A stretch of DNA of 64,000 bases from Parerythrobacter jejuensis (GCF_039536765.1 NZ_BAAAZF010000001.1:434001-498000), one strand, 5' to 3'. Counted from the stretch's first letter, positions 46,933-57,279 are shown. Notes: generated from the letters alone by a model not told the origin. Program-made: numbers and translations.

Positions 46933-47844
46933 ATGGCCCGATCCATGGACCGTAATCCAGCCAACTCTTTCCAGGACATGATCCTGGCGCTGCACGACTT
47001 CTGGAGCCAGCATGGCTGCCTGATCCTGCAACCTTATGACATGCGAATGGGGGCAGGGACCTTTCACACGGCCACCACTCTGCGCGCGCTAGGGCCAGAG
47101 CCGTGGAATGCTGCTTTCGTGCAGCCGTGCCGCCGCCCGACCGATGGCCGCTATGGCGAGAACCCCAACCGGCTGCAGCATTACTACCAGTATCAGGTGA
47201 TCCTCAAGCCGAGCCCGCCGGACATCCAGGATATGTATCTGGAAAGCTTGCGCGTGATCGGGATCGATCCGCTCAAACACGATATCCGCTTTGTCGAGGA
47301 TGACTGGGAAAGCCCGACCTTGGGCGCATGGGGCCTGGGCTGGGAGGTCTGGTGTGACGGGATGGAAGTGACCCAGTTCACCTATTTCCAGCAAATGGGC
47401 GGCTTTGACTGCAAGCCTGTTGCGGGTGAACTGACCTACGGGCTGGAGCGCCTCGCCATGTACATACAGGGCGTCGACAACGTCTATGATCTGGACTTCA
47501 ACGGGCAGGGCGTGAGCTATGGCGAGGTGTTTCTCGAGAACGAGAAGCAGATGTCCAAATGGAACTTCGAAGTCGCCGACACCGAGGCACTCTTCGACCT
47601 GTTCAACAAGGCCGAGGCCGAGTGCAAGAATGCGCTTGCCAATGAAGTGCCGATTGCAGCCTATGAACAGGCCGTGGAGGCCAGCCATATCTTCAACCTC
47701 CTTCAGGCTCGCGGCGTGATCAGCGTGCAGGAGCGCGCCAGCTATATGGGCCGAGTACGCGATCTGGCGCGCGGTTCCTGCGAAGCGCATATGGCGAAGG
47801 AAAAGGCTGGCTGGGCGGAGAAGTATCCGGAGTGGTCGGCATGA
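46933..47844 (+). CDS. glyQ: Glycyl-tRNA synthetase, alpha subunit
   Basis: GlyQ is the catalytic subunit of the tetrameric bacterial GlyRS. From ATG 46933 it has 303 residues and from ATG 46945 (MDRNPANSF) 299; neither start has a clear ribosome-binding site. Class II features are [15 protein letters not shown], the motif 2 area [20 protein letters not shown], and [11 protein letters not shown]. Its stop overlaps the glyS start (ATGA), so the two subunits are translated together. It lies 54 bases after the molybdopterin enzyme. Confidence 0.97.
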   Translation: MARSMDRNPANSFQDMILALHDFWSQHGCLILQPYDMRMGAGTFHTATTLRALGPEPWNAAFVQPCRRPTDGRYGENPNRLQHYYQYQVILKPSPPDIQDMYLESLRVIGIDPLKHDIRFVEDDWESPTLGAWGLGWEVWCDGMEVTQFTYFQQMGGFDCKPVAGELTYGLERLAMYIQGVDNVYDLDFNGQGVSYGEVFLENEKQMSKWNFEVADTEALFDLFNKAEAECKNALANEVPIAAYEQAVEASHIFNLLQARGVISVQERASYMGRVRDLARGSCEAHMAKEKAGWAEKYPEWSA

Positions 47845-49889
47845 GCGATTTCCTGCTCGAAATCCGCTCCGAAGAAATCCCCGCGCGGATGCAAAAGGGC
47901 GCGCGCGCCGAGCTCGAAAAACTCTTCCGCCGCGAAATGGACGCTGCGGGCGTTGCTGTGGGTGACCTTACCGTCTGGTCGACCCCTCGCCGGCTGGCCC
48001 TGATCGTGCGCGATATGCCGGAAGCGACAGAGGCTGTGCGTGAAGAGGCAAAGGGCCCGCCGGAAGGCGCTCCCGATCAGGCTGTCGACGGATTTTGTCG
48101 CAAGAACGGTGTGACCCGTGACCAACTGGAACTGCGCGAAGTCAAAGGCCGCAACACCTACTTCGCCGTGATCGAAAAGCCGGGGCAAGCCGTCAAACAC
48201 CTGCTGGCCGGGGCAATTCCGGCTATCATCCGAGATTTCAGCTGGCCCAAGAGCCAGCGCTGGGGCGCAGCCTCCATCAGCACCGAATCCTTACGCTGGG
48301 TGCGCCCGCTGTCCGGCATTGTTGCGTTGCTGGGTGACGATCTGATCGAATGCGAAGTCCACGGCGTGACCAGCGGCACGGTCACACTCGGTCACCGCTT
48401 CCACCATTCTGGCGATATCACGATCGGCAACGCGGGTGACTACGCCATGAAGCTGCGCGCCGGTCATGTGATCGTGGACCATGAGGAACGGCAGGATCTG
48501 ATCCGCTCTGGCGCTGCCAAGGCGGCCAGCGTTGCGGGCCTCACGCTGGTCGAAGACGAGGGGCTGGTGATCGAGAATGCCGGCCTCACCGAATGGCCGG
48601 TGCCTCTGCTTGGCCAGTTCGAGCCTGAATTCCTCGAGGTGCCGCCAGAAACCATCCAGCTCACCGCACGGGTGAACCAGAAATATTTCGTATGTGAGGA
48701 CGCCGACGGCAACCTTGCCAACGCCTTCATCTGCACCGCGAATATCGATGCGGAGGATCCCGCCGTTGTGGTCGACGGCAACCGCAAAGTCCTCGCCGCG
48801 CGCCTATCGGATGCAAAGTTTTTCTGGGATGTGGACCGCAAGAAGACATTGGCGGAACACGCCCAGGGGCTGGAGCGGATTACCTTCCATGAGAAGCTGG
48901 GCACGGTGGCCGACAAGGTTAACCGGGTTGCGAAGCTGGCCCAGTGGCTCGCTTCCGAAGGAATTGTGCCAGATTGCGATCCGAAACTGGCTCGACAGGC
49001 TGCCGAGCTGTGTAAGGCCGACCTCGTCACCGAAATGGTCGGTGAATTCCCGGAATTACAGGGGCTTATGGGCGGCTACTACGCCCGCGCCGAAGGCTTG
49101 CCAGATGCCGTCGCAGACGCGATCCGCGACCATTACAAGCCGGTCGGGCAGGGCGACGATGTGCCCACTGCGCCGGTAACGGTAGCGGTAAGTCTCGCGG
49201 ACAAGCTGGATACGCTGGTTGGCTTCTTCCAGGTCGATGAGAAGCCAACAGGGTCAAAAGACCCGTTTGCGTTGCGGCGCGCAGCGATCGGCATTCTCAG
49301 CCTGATCCTGACAAACCAGATCCGCGTCACGACACGAGCACTTATCACCGCTGCAGCGCATGAAGGTCGCTCGGCAGATGCAGGACGCGATATAGCCTCA
49401 TTTCTGATCGAACGGCTCAAAGTGCAGCAGCGTGACGCCGGTGTGCGACACGACATGATAGATGCTGTGGTCGCGGTGGAGGTAGATGGCGACAATGTGC
49501 GCATGATCGACACGGTCACCGCCCTCCAATCCTTCGTCGAAACCGAGGACGGAACCAACCTTCTCGCCGGATACAAGCGCGCGGCGAATATCCTCAAGAA
49601 GGAAGAGTGGGATTCGAAACCGCTGTCCTACACGCCCGAACCATCCGAAAAGGCGCTGATCGGTGCCCTGGATGCAGCTGAACCACAGGCGGCTGCCGCA
49701 ATCGAGGCGGAAGATTTTGCTGCGGCGATGTCTGCGTTGGCCTCGCTGCGTGCGCCGATCGACAGGTTCTTTGAAGATGTGATTGTGAACGCCGAAGATA
49801 AAGACGTCCGCGCGGCGCGGCTCGACCTGCTAGCGCGCTTCCGTGATGCGGTGCACCGCGTGGCAGATTTCAGCCGCATCGAAGGTTAG
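47841..49889 (+). CDS. glyS: Glycyl-tRNA synthetase, beta subunit
   Basis: 682 residues from ATG 47841 ([18 protein letters not shown]), which overlaps the glyQ stop. GlyS binds the tRNA; it has the SWPKSQRWG segment, the HD-like domain ([19 protein letters not shown]) and the anticodon-binding tail after residue 550. The ATG is the conserved start; the longer frame adds 3 residues. Normal length for alphaproteobacteria. ppdK follows after 59 bases. Confidence 0.98.
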   Translation: MSDFLLEIRSEEIPARMQKGARAELEKLFRREMDAAGVAVGDLTVWSTPRRLALIVRDMPEATEAVREEAKGPPEGAPDQAVDGFCRKNGVTRDQLELREVKGRNTYFAVIEKPGQAVKHLLAGAIPAIIRDFSWPKSQRWGAASISTESLRWVRPLSGIVALLGDDLIECEVHGVTSGTVTLGHRFHHSGDITIGNAGDYAMKLRAGHVIVDHEERQDLIRSGAAKAASVAGLTLVEDEGLVIENAGLTEWPVPLLGQFEPEFLEVPPETIQLTARVNQKYFVCEDADGNLANAFICTANIDAEDPAVVVDGNRKVLAARLSDAKFFWDVDRKKTLAEHAQGLERITFHEKLGTVADKVNRVAKLAQWLASEGIVPDCDPKLARQAAELCKADLVTEMVGEFPELQGLMGGYYARAEGLPDAVADAIRDHYKPVGQGDDVPTAPVTVAVSLADKLDTLVGFFQVDEKPTGSKDPFALRRAAIGILSLILTNQIRVTTRALITAAAHEGRSADAGRDIASFLIERLKVQQRDAGVRHDMIDAVVAVEVDGDNVRMIDTVTALQSFVETEDGTNLLAGYKRAANILKKEEWDSKPLSYTPEPSEKALIGALDAAEPQAAAAIEAEDFAAAMSALASLRAPIDRFFEDVIVNAEDKDVRAARLDLLARFRDAVHRVADFSRIEG

Positions 49890-49948
49890 AATTTTGGCCT
49901 AGGACACTGTTCCATGTGTTCCATCGGTTCAGGCAAACAGGATTGAAC

Positions 49949-52615
49949 ATGAACGACACAGTCTACAACTTTGGCGGAAACGCAAAGTCGAGCGATCCGC
50001 GCGCCAAGGACAAGACTGTCGTCGGGGGCAAGGGCGCCAACCTCAATGAAATGGCCGAGATCGGTCTGCCAGTGCCTCCTGGCTTCACCATCACCACCGA
50101 GGAATGCCTCGCCTACCTCGAAAAAGGTGCCGATTTCAGCGAGAAGCTGCGTCATGACGTCACTTCTGCACTGGACCACATCGAAACAACGGTCGGTAAG
50201 CGTCTGGGAGACAAGGCCGATCCGCTTCTCGTCTCGGTAAGGTCAGGCGCGGCAATCTCCATGCCCGGCATGATGGACACCGTCCTCAATCTGGGATTGA
50301 ACGACGAGACTGTGGAAGGCTTGACCAAGGTCAGCGGCGACGAACGCTTCGCTTGGGACAGCTATCGCCGGTTCATCCAGATGTATTCCGATGTGGTGTT
50401 GGGCCTTGATCACGGCCTGTTCGAAGAGGCCCTGGAAATCGCTAAGGAAGACAAGGGCTTCTACGCCGATACAGAGATGGCGGCTGAGGACTGGAAAGAG
50501 CTGGTCGCCGAATTCAAACAGATCGCAGAAGACGAACGTGGCGGGGAGCCGTTCCCGCAAGAGGTGACCGAACAGTTATGGGGTGCGATCCGCGCCGTGT
50601 TTGACAGCTGGGACAGCGAGCGGGCCAAAGTCTACCGCCGTCTCAATGACATACCGCACGATATGGGCACAGCGGTGAACGTCCAGGCAATGGTATTCGG
50701 CAATATGGGCGACACATCGGCCACTGGCGTCGCTTTCACCCGCGACCCGGCGACCGGTGAGAAAGCCTATTACGGTGAGTTCCTGATTAACGCCCAGGGT
50801 GAGGACGTGGTGGCGGGAATCCGCACGCCGCAATATCTCACCAAGGCGGCGCGCGAGAATGCAGGGGCGGATAAAGCGAGCATGGAAGAGGCCATGCCCG
50901 AAGCCTATGCCGAGCTGGCCGATGTGTTCGACCTGCTCGAAAAGCACTATCGCGACATGCAGGATATCGAGTTTACCGTGGAACGCGGCAAGCTGTGGAT
51001 GCTGCAGACGCGCAGCGGGAAGCGCACTGCCAAGGCGGCATTGAAACTGGCCGTCGATATGGCAGGCGAGGGCTTGATCGAGGAGAAGGAAGCTATCCTG
51101 CGTGTCGATCCGATGGCGCTCGACCAATTGCTGCATCCGACCCTCGATCCCGAAGCCCCGCGCGACATCCTGACGACTGGTCTGCCCGCGTCCCCCGGGG
51201 CCGCAGCTGGGAAGATTGTGCTCGACGCCGACACTGCAGAGCTGTGGGCCAATCGCGGAGACAAGGTTATCCTTGTACGCGTCGAAACCAGCCCGGAAGA
51301 CATCCATGGAATGCATGCTGCACAGGGTATTCTGACGGCGCGTGGCGGCATGACGTCACATGCGGCCGTCGTCGCCCGAGGGATGGGAAGGCCTTGTGTT
51401 TCAGGGGCTTCCGCTGTCGCGATTGATCGCGACGCGCGCACTTTGACGATTGGCACACGCGAATTGCGCGAAGGTGACGTCATCACGATCGACGGGGCCA
51501 AGGGTCAGGTGATGGCGGGCGAAGTACCCACCGTGAAGCCCGAATTGGCGGGCGATTTTGCCACCTTGATGGAGTGGGCCGACAAACATCGCCGGATGCG
51601 CGTGCGTACCAATGCCGAGACGCCCGACGATTGCCGCATGGCTCGCCAGTTCGGAGCCGAGGGGATCGGCCTGTGCCGGACCGAGCACATGTTCTTCGAA
51701 GCCGGTCGCATCAGCGCGGTGCGCGAGATGATCCTGGCCGAAGACGAAGCGGGCCGCCGTGCCGCATTGGCCAAACTGCTGCCGGAACAGCGCAGCGACT
51801 TCCAGTCGATCTTCGAAGTGATGGTGGGCCTGCCATGCACCATTCGCCTGCTCGACCCGCCCTTGCACGAATTCCTGCCTCACGGTGAGGCAGAGTTCGA
51901 AGAGTTGGCCAAGGCGACAGGCCATCCGGTGGAGCACTTGAAGCGTCGCGCGGACGAACTGCACGAATTCAACCCTATGCTGGGCCATCGTGGCTGCCGC
52001 TTGGGCATCACCTATCCCGAGATCTACGAAATGCAGGCGCGCGCGCTGTTCGAGGCGGCTTGCGATGTCGCGGCGCAGAGTGGCGAAGCACCCGTGCCCG
52101 AGGTCATGATCCCTCTGGTCGCAACCCGTCGCGAGCTTGAGCTGTTGCGTGCCCTGGTCGATCGCGTTGCCGAGGACGTGTTCGGCGAGAAGGGGACCCG
52201 CGTCGATTATCTGGTCGGCACCATGATCGAATTGCCGCGAGCCGCTTTGATGGCCGGTGAGATCGCGCAGGAAGCACGCTTTTTCTCGTTTGGTACCAAC
52301 GACCTGACGCAGACGACTCTGGGCGTTTCGAGGGATGATTCAGCGCGTTTCCTGGCCCCCTATGTGGACAAGGGCATTTTTGCCCGCGACCCGTTTGTCA
52401 GCCTCGATGTCGATGGTGTGGGTCAATTGGTCGAACTGGCAGTCGAGCGCGGCCGCGTATCTCGACCCGATATTAAACTGGGCATTTGTGGCGAGCATGG
52501 CGGCGATCCGGCCAGTATCGCGTTCTGCGAACAGGCGGGGCTCGATTATGTCAGCGCCTCGCCTTACCGCGTGCCGATTGCGCGATTGGCCGCCGCGCAA
52601 GCGTCACTCCGCTAA
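49949..52615 (+). CDS. ppdK: Pyruvate, phosphate dikinase
   Basis: 888 residues. PPDK interconverts pyruvate, ATP and phosphate with PEP, AMP and pyrophosphate. The N-terminal ATP-grasp part opens with VVGGKGANLNEMAEIGLPVPPGF. The swivelling phosphohistidine domain has the catalytic H471 in GGMTSHAAVVARGMG. The C-terminal PEP-binding TIM barrel contains GIGLCRTEHMF and the catalytic Cys in GICGEHGGDP. ATG 49949 is the conserved start. The glyQ-glyS-ppdK order recurs in alphaproteobacteria. The stop interlocks with that of the convergent methyltransferase gene (CTAA). Confidence 0.98.
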   Translation: MNDTVYNFGGNAKSSDPRAKDKTVVGGKGANLNEMAEIGLPVPPGFTITTEECLAYLEKGADFSEKLRHDVTSALDHIETTVGKRLGDKADPLLVSVRSGAAISMPGMMDTVLNLGLNDETVEGLTKVSGDERFAWDSYRRFIQMYSDVVLGLDHGLFEEALEIAKEDKGFYADTEMAAEDWKELVAEFKQIAEDERGGEPFPQEVTEQLWGAIRAVFDSWDSERAKVYRRLNDIPHDMGTAVNVQAMVFGNMGDTSATGVAFTRDPATGEKAYYGEFLINAQGEDVVAGIRTPQYLTKAARENAGADKASMEEAMPEAYAELADVFDLLEKHYRDMQDIEFTVERGKLWMLQTRSGKRTAKAALKLAVDMAGEGLIEEKEAILRVDPMALDQLLHPTLDPEAPRDILTTGLPASPGAAAGKIVLDADTAELWANRGDKVILVRVETSPEDIHGMHAAQGILTARGGMTSHAAVVARGMGRPCVSGASAVAIDRDARTLTIGTRELREGDVITIDGAKGQVMAGEVPTVKPELAGDFATLMEWADKHRRMRVRTNAETPDDCRMARQFGAEGIGLCRTEHMFFEAGRISAVREMILAEDEAGRRAALAKLLPEQRSDFQSIFEVMVGLPCTIRLLDPPLHEFLPHGEAEFEELAKATGHPVEHLKRRADELHEFNPMLGHRGCRLGITYPEIYEMQARALFEAACDVAAQSGEAPVPEVMIPLVATRRELELLRALVDRVAEDVFGEKGTRVDYLVGTMIELPRAALMAGEIAQEARFFSFGTNDLTQTTLGVSRDDSARFLAPYVDKGIFARDPFVSLDVDGVGQLVELAVERGRVSRPDIKLGICGEHGGDPASIAFCEQAGLDYVSASPYRVPIARLAAAQASLR

Positions 52616-53367
52616 TCCCGCCAACCGGTTAGGACGAGTATCTCGAACGTCTCGGTCACCTTGCCCTGATCGTCTCGGAGGGCATCAAAGGCCTCCTCGG
52701 CCCGCAAAAGAGAGGCGCGGGTCAGGGGAGGAACAGTGCTCGTCAAAGACCGTGTCAGCCCCTGGTCGCGCAGATCGGATATCATCCGGGTGATCGAGGG
52801 ATACCGGACCTTGATCGGGAAGCTGTCGACCACCTGGCGTGCAAATCCCGCCCTTTGCAAAAGTCCGGTCGCCGCCTGACTGTCAACGAGAGGATGCATC
52901 CTTGCCGCCGGCCTGTCGCCATCCGCCTCAAGCATGATGGCCCGCAGCGTCGCGAGGCTTCCAGCACCGGGAAAGGCGGCAACAAATAGGCCGCCTTTCG
53001 TCAGAGCATTGCGCGCATGCACCAACGCACCCGGCAAATCATTGACATGCCCCAGGCCTAGCAGATGCACGATCAGGTCGAACATTTCCCGCGGTCCGGG
53101 CTGCTCCTCCTCAAACTCACCCAGTAATCCAACATGGCCCGCACTTCCTTTTGACCGAAGCCAATCGGGTAGGGTGCCGCTTGAATCCCCCACAACGAGA
53201 GAGTTCTTCGGCTCAAACCTCATGAAGTCGAGCCGCTCGATTAGATCGCCAGCAATCGTCTCAACAATATAGTCGGCCGCATCCGGTTGCCGTTGCCGCG
53301 AGCGGGACCGGGCCCACTTGGCCGTCGCTTGATGACGCGAGAAAATATTGGGCGGGGCACGATCCAT
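52612..53367 (-). CDS. Methyltransferase-fold protein, NDUFAF5/BioC-like
   Basis: 251 residues from ATG 53367 (MDRAPPNIFSRHQATAKWARS). The N-terminal IFSRH...RQRQPDAADYIVETIA pattern resembles NDUFAF5, a complex I assembly factor of mitochondria with alphaproteobacterial orthologues. The Rossmann part continues with FDLIVHLLGLGHVNDLPGALVHARNAL. The SAM-binding motif I is degenerate (SLVVGDSSGTL instead of a GxGxG loop). NDUFAF5 hydroxylates an arginine in complex I rather than methylating; whether this holds here is inference. It is divergent from comF, and the frame to 53589 is inside comF's antisense. Confidence 0.78.
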   Translation of the reverse strand: MDRAPPNIFSRHQATAKWARSRSRQRQPDAADYIVETIAGDLIERLDFMRFEPKNSLVVGDSSGTLPDWLRSKGSAGHVGLLGEFEEEQPGPREMFDLIVHLLGLGHVNDLPGALVHARNALTKGGLFVAAFPGAGSLATLRAIMLEADGDRPAARMHPLVDSQAATGLLQRAGFARQVVDSFPIKVRYPSITRMISDLRDQGLTRSLTSTVPPLTRASLLRAEEAFDALRDDQGKVTETFEILVLTGWRD

Positions 53368-53422
53368 CGCATCGTCGTGCCTCGCTTGCACTGCCAGCGC
53401 AACCCGTGTCAGACATGCTGGG

Positions 53423-54223
53423 ATGCGGCGCAATTCATATCTGGCTGAGGGCATCAGGCCGCTGGTGGACTTCGTATATCCGCCACGTTGCCCACTATGC
53501 GGAGACGCTATCGCGAGCCAGAGCGGGCTCTGCGCGAGTTGCTGGCCCCAGCTGACGATCCCCGGGGAACCATCCTGCGATGCCTGCAAACGCCCGTTCG
53601 GGGATAAGCCAGCTGGTGACGGAAGTCTTTGCGCGACATGTTTGAAGGAGCCTCCACGGCATGCGGGTATTCACGCCGCCACTCTCTATACTGCCGCATC
53701 GCGCCGCTTGGTGCTGACCTACAAACACGGGCGCAGATTGTCATTGGCTCGCATGATGGCCCGACTGATAGCAGCAAGGCTTCCGTCGGACCTGGAACAA
53801 GCTCTGCTTGTACCGGTACCACTCCATCGTTGGAGACTATGGAAGCGTGGCTTCAACCAGGCCGCACTTCTGGCCAAGGAGCTCAGCATGATCACAGGTC
53901 AGGAACTATGTGTCGATGCGCTGCAGCGGACAAGAGCTACGCCCTCGCTTGGCGGACTAGGCAAAGCCGAACGGGCCAAGGCAATGCAGGGAGCCATTCG
54001 GGTGAACAGAAAACGGGCTGACGTCATGCGCGGGAGGAACGTTGTCTTGGTCGATGACGTCTTGACGAGCGGCGCAACTAGCGACGCTTGCGTGAGCAGA
54101 TTGGCCAGCGCAGGCGCGACTTGCGTTCACATAGCCTGCTTTGCGCGTGTGCTCGATGGAGACGTTCGCGGCCTGCCGAAAAACGAAACGCCCGAGATCG
54201 CGAAGATCCCGGGCGCCGCGTGA
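53423..54223 (+). CDS. comF: ComF family phosphoribosyltransferase-like protein
   Basis: 266 residues. The N-terminal zinc-binding part has cysteine pairs in CPLCG, CASC, CDAC and CATC. The C-terminal PRTase-type fold has FNQAALLAKELS and the PRPP loop VVLVDDVLTSGATSDA. The ComF family takes part in DNA uptake during competence and may work with PriA and helicases. A start at ATG 53423 is used because the upstream frame runs into the divergent gene. The last codons fold into a hairpin (54190-54214) that acts as a terminator on the opposite strand. Confidence 0.9.
   Translation: MRRNSYLAEGIRPLVDFVYPPRCPLCGDAIASQSGLCASCWPQLTIPGEPSCDACKRPFGDKPAGDGSLCATCLKEPPRHAGIHAATLYTAASRRLVLTYKHGRRLSLARMMARLIAARLPSDLEQALLVPVPLHRWRLWKRGFNQAALLAKELSMITGQELCVDALQRTRATPSLGGLGKAERAKAMQGAIRVNRKRADVMRGRNVVLVDDVLTSGATSDACVSRLASAGATCVHIACFARVLDGDVRGLPKNETPEIAKIPGAA
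54180..54214 (-). terminator. Terminator facing the minus strand, inside the end of comF
   Basis: GCCCGAGATC (54190-54199) pairs with GATCCCGGGC (54205-54214) around a 5-base loop (one mismatch). Read on the minus strand, the stem is followed by GTTTCGTTTTT. No minus-strand protein gene that could end here is apparent; see the finding on a possible small RNA. Confidence 0.6.
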
Positions 54224-54519
54224 CGAAATTTCTCGGACCCGGCGGCCGTCCCCCGATGGCCGCACGAGGGTCCAGTCCCTCATCGTCTCCGATCCAAACA
54301 TCACCCCCATGATGCAGCAGGACCGGCTTACCCCCTTGAACCTGGCCGAAGCCAAGATATCTGGTGGGCGACGTCGCTACGCCGCGGGACGTTTTGTTCC
54401 ATTCATCGCGCGGTCAGCATAGTGGGATTGCGCAGGTCGTCCGATTTTGGCACCGGTCTGTTGTCTGATTGCAACAATTCTGTCGCAATGATCCAACTGC
54501 CACGAGAAAGCACGCGCGA
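54224..54519. other. Intergenic stretch with an inverted repeat
   Basis: 296 bases between comF and hisI without a convincing gene. At 54235-54273 there is a two-part stem: GGACCC with GGGTCC outside and GCGGCC with GGCCGC inside. A 37-codon + strand frame at 54309-54422 (MMQQDRLTPL...) lacks a ribosome-binding site and is doubtful. Confidence 0.5.
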
Positions 54520-54900
54520 ATGCCCACACCCCATGAGAACGACGCGCGCGAGCAGGGCACCCAGCTCATGCCGAAATTTGATAGCAACGGGCTTCTTACT
54601 GCGGTCGTTCAGCACGAGGATTCGCAAGATATCCTGATGGTTGCATTCATGGATCAGGCAGCTCTCGATCTTACTTTGTCGTCAGGGGTAGCCCACTTTT
54701 ACTCGCGGTCGCGCGCTCGGCTTTGGAAGAAGGGCGAGACGTCAGGGAACACGTTGGCAGTGGCCGAAGTGTTGGTGGATTGCGATCAGGATGCGTTGGT
54801 GCTGAAAGTTACCCCGGGTGGCCCGACCTGTCATACCGGAGCTAGCAGCTGTTTCTATCGCGCGGTTTCGGGGGATACTCTCGTGCCCGTCAAGCCTTGA
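54520..54900 (+). CDS. hisI: Phosphoribosyl-AMP cyclohydrolase
   Basis: HisI opens the purine ring of PRAMP in histidine synthesis. 126 residues from ATG 54520; the conserved part starts at FDSNGLLTAVVQ, so the first 15 residues are variable. Marks are MVAFMDQAAL, FYSRSRARLWKKGETSGN, the metal-binding DCDQDALVLKV and the zinc Cys/His of CHTGASSCFYR. It is the single-function form (no HisE domain) and stands alone, away from other his genes. Confidence 0.95.
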   Translation: MPTPHENDAREQGTQLMPKFDSNGLLTAVVQHEDSQDILMVAFMDQAALDLTLSSGVAHFYSRSRARLWKKGETSGNTLAVAEVLVDCDQDALVLKVTPGGPTCHTGASSCFYRAVSGDTLVPVKP

Positions 54901-54932
54901 CCTTTACGTAAAGGGCATCTAAGCAAGCCTGC

Positions 54933-55373
54933 ATGGCTCAAGCAGTTCAAGAAAAGACCTCCGCACACGCTGGCGCCCACATTGACCGGCCCGACGCCCA
55001 GTCGCGGGAGCAGTTCAGCATCTCGGATCTCACCAGCGAATTCGACTGCACCGCGCGTGCACTCAGATTTTACGAGGACGAGGGGCTGATTCACCCTGCG
55101 CGGATAGGCCTCACACGCGTCTATTCAAAAGCGGATCGCGCCAGGCTGGCCTGGATCATGAGGGCCAAGAACGTCGGATTCAGTCTTTCCGAGATCAAGG
55201 AAATGATCGACCTATACGATCTTGGTGACGGCCGTTCCGAGCAGCGACGTGTCACGATCGAGAAGTGTCGCGCGCATATCGGGAAGCTCAAGAGCCAGCG
55301 CGACGATATCGACTCCTCGATCAACGAACTGACCGAATTTGTCGCTCATATCGAAACTCTCGATCTGGGCTGA
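54933..55373 (+). CDS. MerR-family transcriptional regulator
   Basis: 146 residues. A variable 28-residue head precedes the winged-helix domain with [30 protein letters not shown], followed by a dimerisation helix ([24 protein letters not shown]). There is no C-terminal effector domain and no metal cysteines. Such LiuR-like regulators control genes of branched-chain acid and fatty acid breakdown, which fits the acyl-CoA dehydrogenase 44 bases downstream on the same strand. Regulation of that gene is inference. Confidence 0.9.
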   Translation: MAQAVQEKTSAHAGAHIDRPDAQSREQFSISDLTSEFDCTARALRFYEDEGLIHPARIGLTRVYSKADRARLAWIMRAKNVGFSLSEIKEMIDLYDLGDGRSEQRRVTIEKCRAHIGKLKSQRDDIDSSINELTEFVAHIETLDLG

Positions 55374-55417
55374 CCCCAACCCCCGTTCCATAATCCACTT
55401 TCGCCAAGGATACATCC

Positions 55418-57223
55418 ATGCCCACCTATACCGCGCCAACCCGCGACACGCGTTTCATCATTAACGAGATGCTCGATCTTGCTAGCTACGGAAACCTTCC
55501 AGGCTTCGAAAGCGCCACGCCCGACATGATCGACACGGTTATCAATGAGGCCGGCAAGTTCTGTTCGGAAGTTCTCGCTCCGCTCAACCAGATTGGCGAC
55601 GAGCAAGGCTGCACGCGCCACGACGACGGATCGGTGACTACGCCTGATGGCTTCAAGGAAGCGTTCGACCAGTATGTCGAAAGTGGCTGGGGGACGATTT
55701 CAGCACCGGAGGAATTTGGCGGGCAGGGCATGCCGCACACACTGGGCTTCGTTATTGAAGAATTCGTCGCGACATCGAACATGGCGTTCGGCATGTATCC
55801 CGGCCTTACCACCGGCGCGGTCGCAGCCCTGATCGCCGCGGGTTCGGATGAGCAGAAGGCAACCTATGTTCCGAACATGATTTCCGGCAAGTGGCTCGGC
55901 ACCATGAACCTGACCGAGCCGCATTGTGGAACGGACCTGGGCATGATCCGGACCAAAGCAGAGCCGCAGGGCGATGGGTCCTACGACATTACCGGAACCA
56001 AGATTTTCATCTCGGCTGGCGAGCACGATCTGACCGAGAACATCATCCACCTTGTCTTGGCCAAGACGCCCGGCGCTCCGGACAGTTCGAAGGGTATCTC
56101 GCTGTTCGTGGTTCCGAAATTCCTGGTGAACGACGATGGCAGCCTGGGCGAGCGCAACGCCGTCTCTTGCGGGTCGATCGAACACAAGATGGGCATCAAT
56201 GGCAACGCAACCTGCCTGCTCAATTATGACGGTGCCAAGGGCTGGATGGTCGGCGAAGAGAACAAGGGCCTGGCTGCAATGTTCGTCATGATGAACGCGG
56301 CACGCTTGGGTGTTGGTATCCAGGGCTTGGCGCAATCCGAAGTCGCCTACCAGAATGCGGTGACTTATGCCCTTGATCGCCGTCAGGGTCGTGCCCTGAC
56401 AGGCCCGGCAGAGCCCGAGGCCAAGGCCGATCCGATCTTCGTACATCCCGACGTCCGCCGGATGTTGATGGATGCCAAGGCGTTCAACGAAGGCATGCGC
56501 GCAATGTGTCTGTGGGGTGCCTTGATGGTCGACCTGACGCACAATGCCGCCACGGAAGAGGAGCGCGCCGAAGCTGACGCTATGATCGGCCTGCTGACCC
56601 CGGTCATCAAAGGATATGGCACGGATAAGGGATTCGATTTCGCGACCAACATGCAGCAGGTCTATGGCGGCCACGGCTACGTCAAGGAATGGGGCATGGA
56701 GCAGTTCGTGCGTGATGCCCGCATCGCCATGATTTACGAAGGGACCAACGGCGTACAGGCCATGGACCTTTGCGGACGCAAGCTTGCAAGCAAGGGGGGA
56801 GCGGCGATCCAGGCATTCTTCAAGCTGGTGGGCGAGGAAATCGCTTCGGCAAAGCAGGATGATGGCTTGAAAGATATCGCAGAGCGGCTTGAAAAGGCTC
56901 TTGATGAGCAACAGGCGGCGACCATGTGGTTCATGAACAACGCGATGCAGAACCCGAACCATCTTGGCGCGGGCGCACATCACTACATGCACATCATGGG
57001 CATCGTGACGCTTGGATATATGTGGCTGCGGATGGCCAAAGTTGCGCAGGAGCGTCTTGCTGGTGAGCCTGAAGACAAGGCGTTCTACGAAGCGAAACTG
57101 ACAACGGCGCGGTACTACGCCGAGCGCTTCCTTCCCGACGCAGGATCGCTGCGCCGCAAGCTGGAAGCCGGAAGCGAAAGCATGATGGAACTTGGCGAAG
57201 AAGCGTTTGCGACCGCTGCCTGA
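55418..57223 (+). CDS. Acyl-CoA dehydrogenase, DmdC-like long form
   Basis: 601 residues, the long form with an extra C-terminal domain, like 3-methylmercaptopropionyl-CoA dehydrogenase DmdC and FadE-like enzymes. FAD- and substrate-binding marks are MNLTEPHCGTDLGMIRTKA and VYGGHGYVKEWGMEQFVRDARI with IYEGTNGVQAMD, where the Glu is the expected catalytic base. The exact acyl substrate is not readable; DMSP breakdown or fatty acid oxidation are the options. It follows the MerR regulator and ends in a strong terminator. Confidence 0.93.
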   Translation: MPTYTAPTRDTRFIINEMLDLASYGNLPGFESATPDMIDTVINEAGKFCSEVLAPLNQIGDEQGCTRHDDGSVTTPDGFKEAFDQYVESGWGTISAPEEFGGQGMPHTLGFVIEEFVATSNMAFGMYPGLTTGAVAALIAAGSDEQKATYVPNMISGKWLGTMNLTEPHCGTDLGMIRTKAEPQGDGSYDITGTKIFISAGEHDLTENIIHLVLAKTPGAPDSSKGISLFVVPKFLVNDDGSLGERNAVSCGSIEHKMGINGNATCLLNYDGAKGWMVGEENKGLAAMFVMMNAARLGVGIQGLAQSEVAYQNAVTYALDRRQGRALTGPAEPEAKADPIFVHPDVRRMLMDAKAFNEGMRAMCLWGALMVDLTHNAATEEERAEADAMIGLLTPVIKGYGTDKGFDFATNMQQVYGGHGYVKEWGMEQFVRDARIAMIYEGTNGVQAMDLCGRKLASKGGAAIQAFFKLVGEEIASAKQDDGLKDIAERLEKALDEQQAATMWFMNNAMQNPNHLGAGAHHYMHIMGIVTLGYMWLRMAKVAQERLAGEPEDKAFYEAKLTTARYYAERFLPDAGSLRRKLEAGSESMMELGEEAFATAA

Positions 57224-57248
57224 TTCCAACTTTCATCAGGCAATAAAG

Positions 57249-57279
57249 AAAGGGCTCGCATCGACTGCGAGCCCTTTTT
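57249..57279 (+). terminator. Rho-independent terminator after the acyl-CoA dehydrogenase
   Basis: A perfect 12-bp stem, AAAGGGCTCGCA (57249-57260) with TGCGAGCCCTTT (57266-57277), has a 5-base loop and continues into TT. A T-rich end on both strands lets it serve cysK (convergent) too. Confidence 0.85.

Noticed and set aside
54309-54422. 37-codon gene between comF and hisI
   Set aside because: No ribosome-binding site, no conservation evidence, and it overlaps a likely RNA-structure region.
55700-57229. 509-codon frame opposite the acyl-CoA dehydrogenase
   Set aside because: Shadow frame; the + strand gene has intact family motifs throughout.
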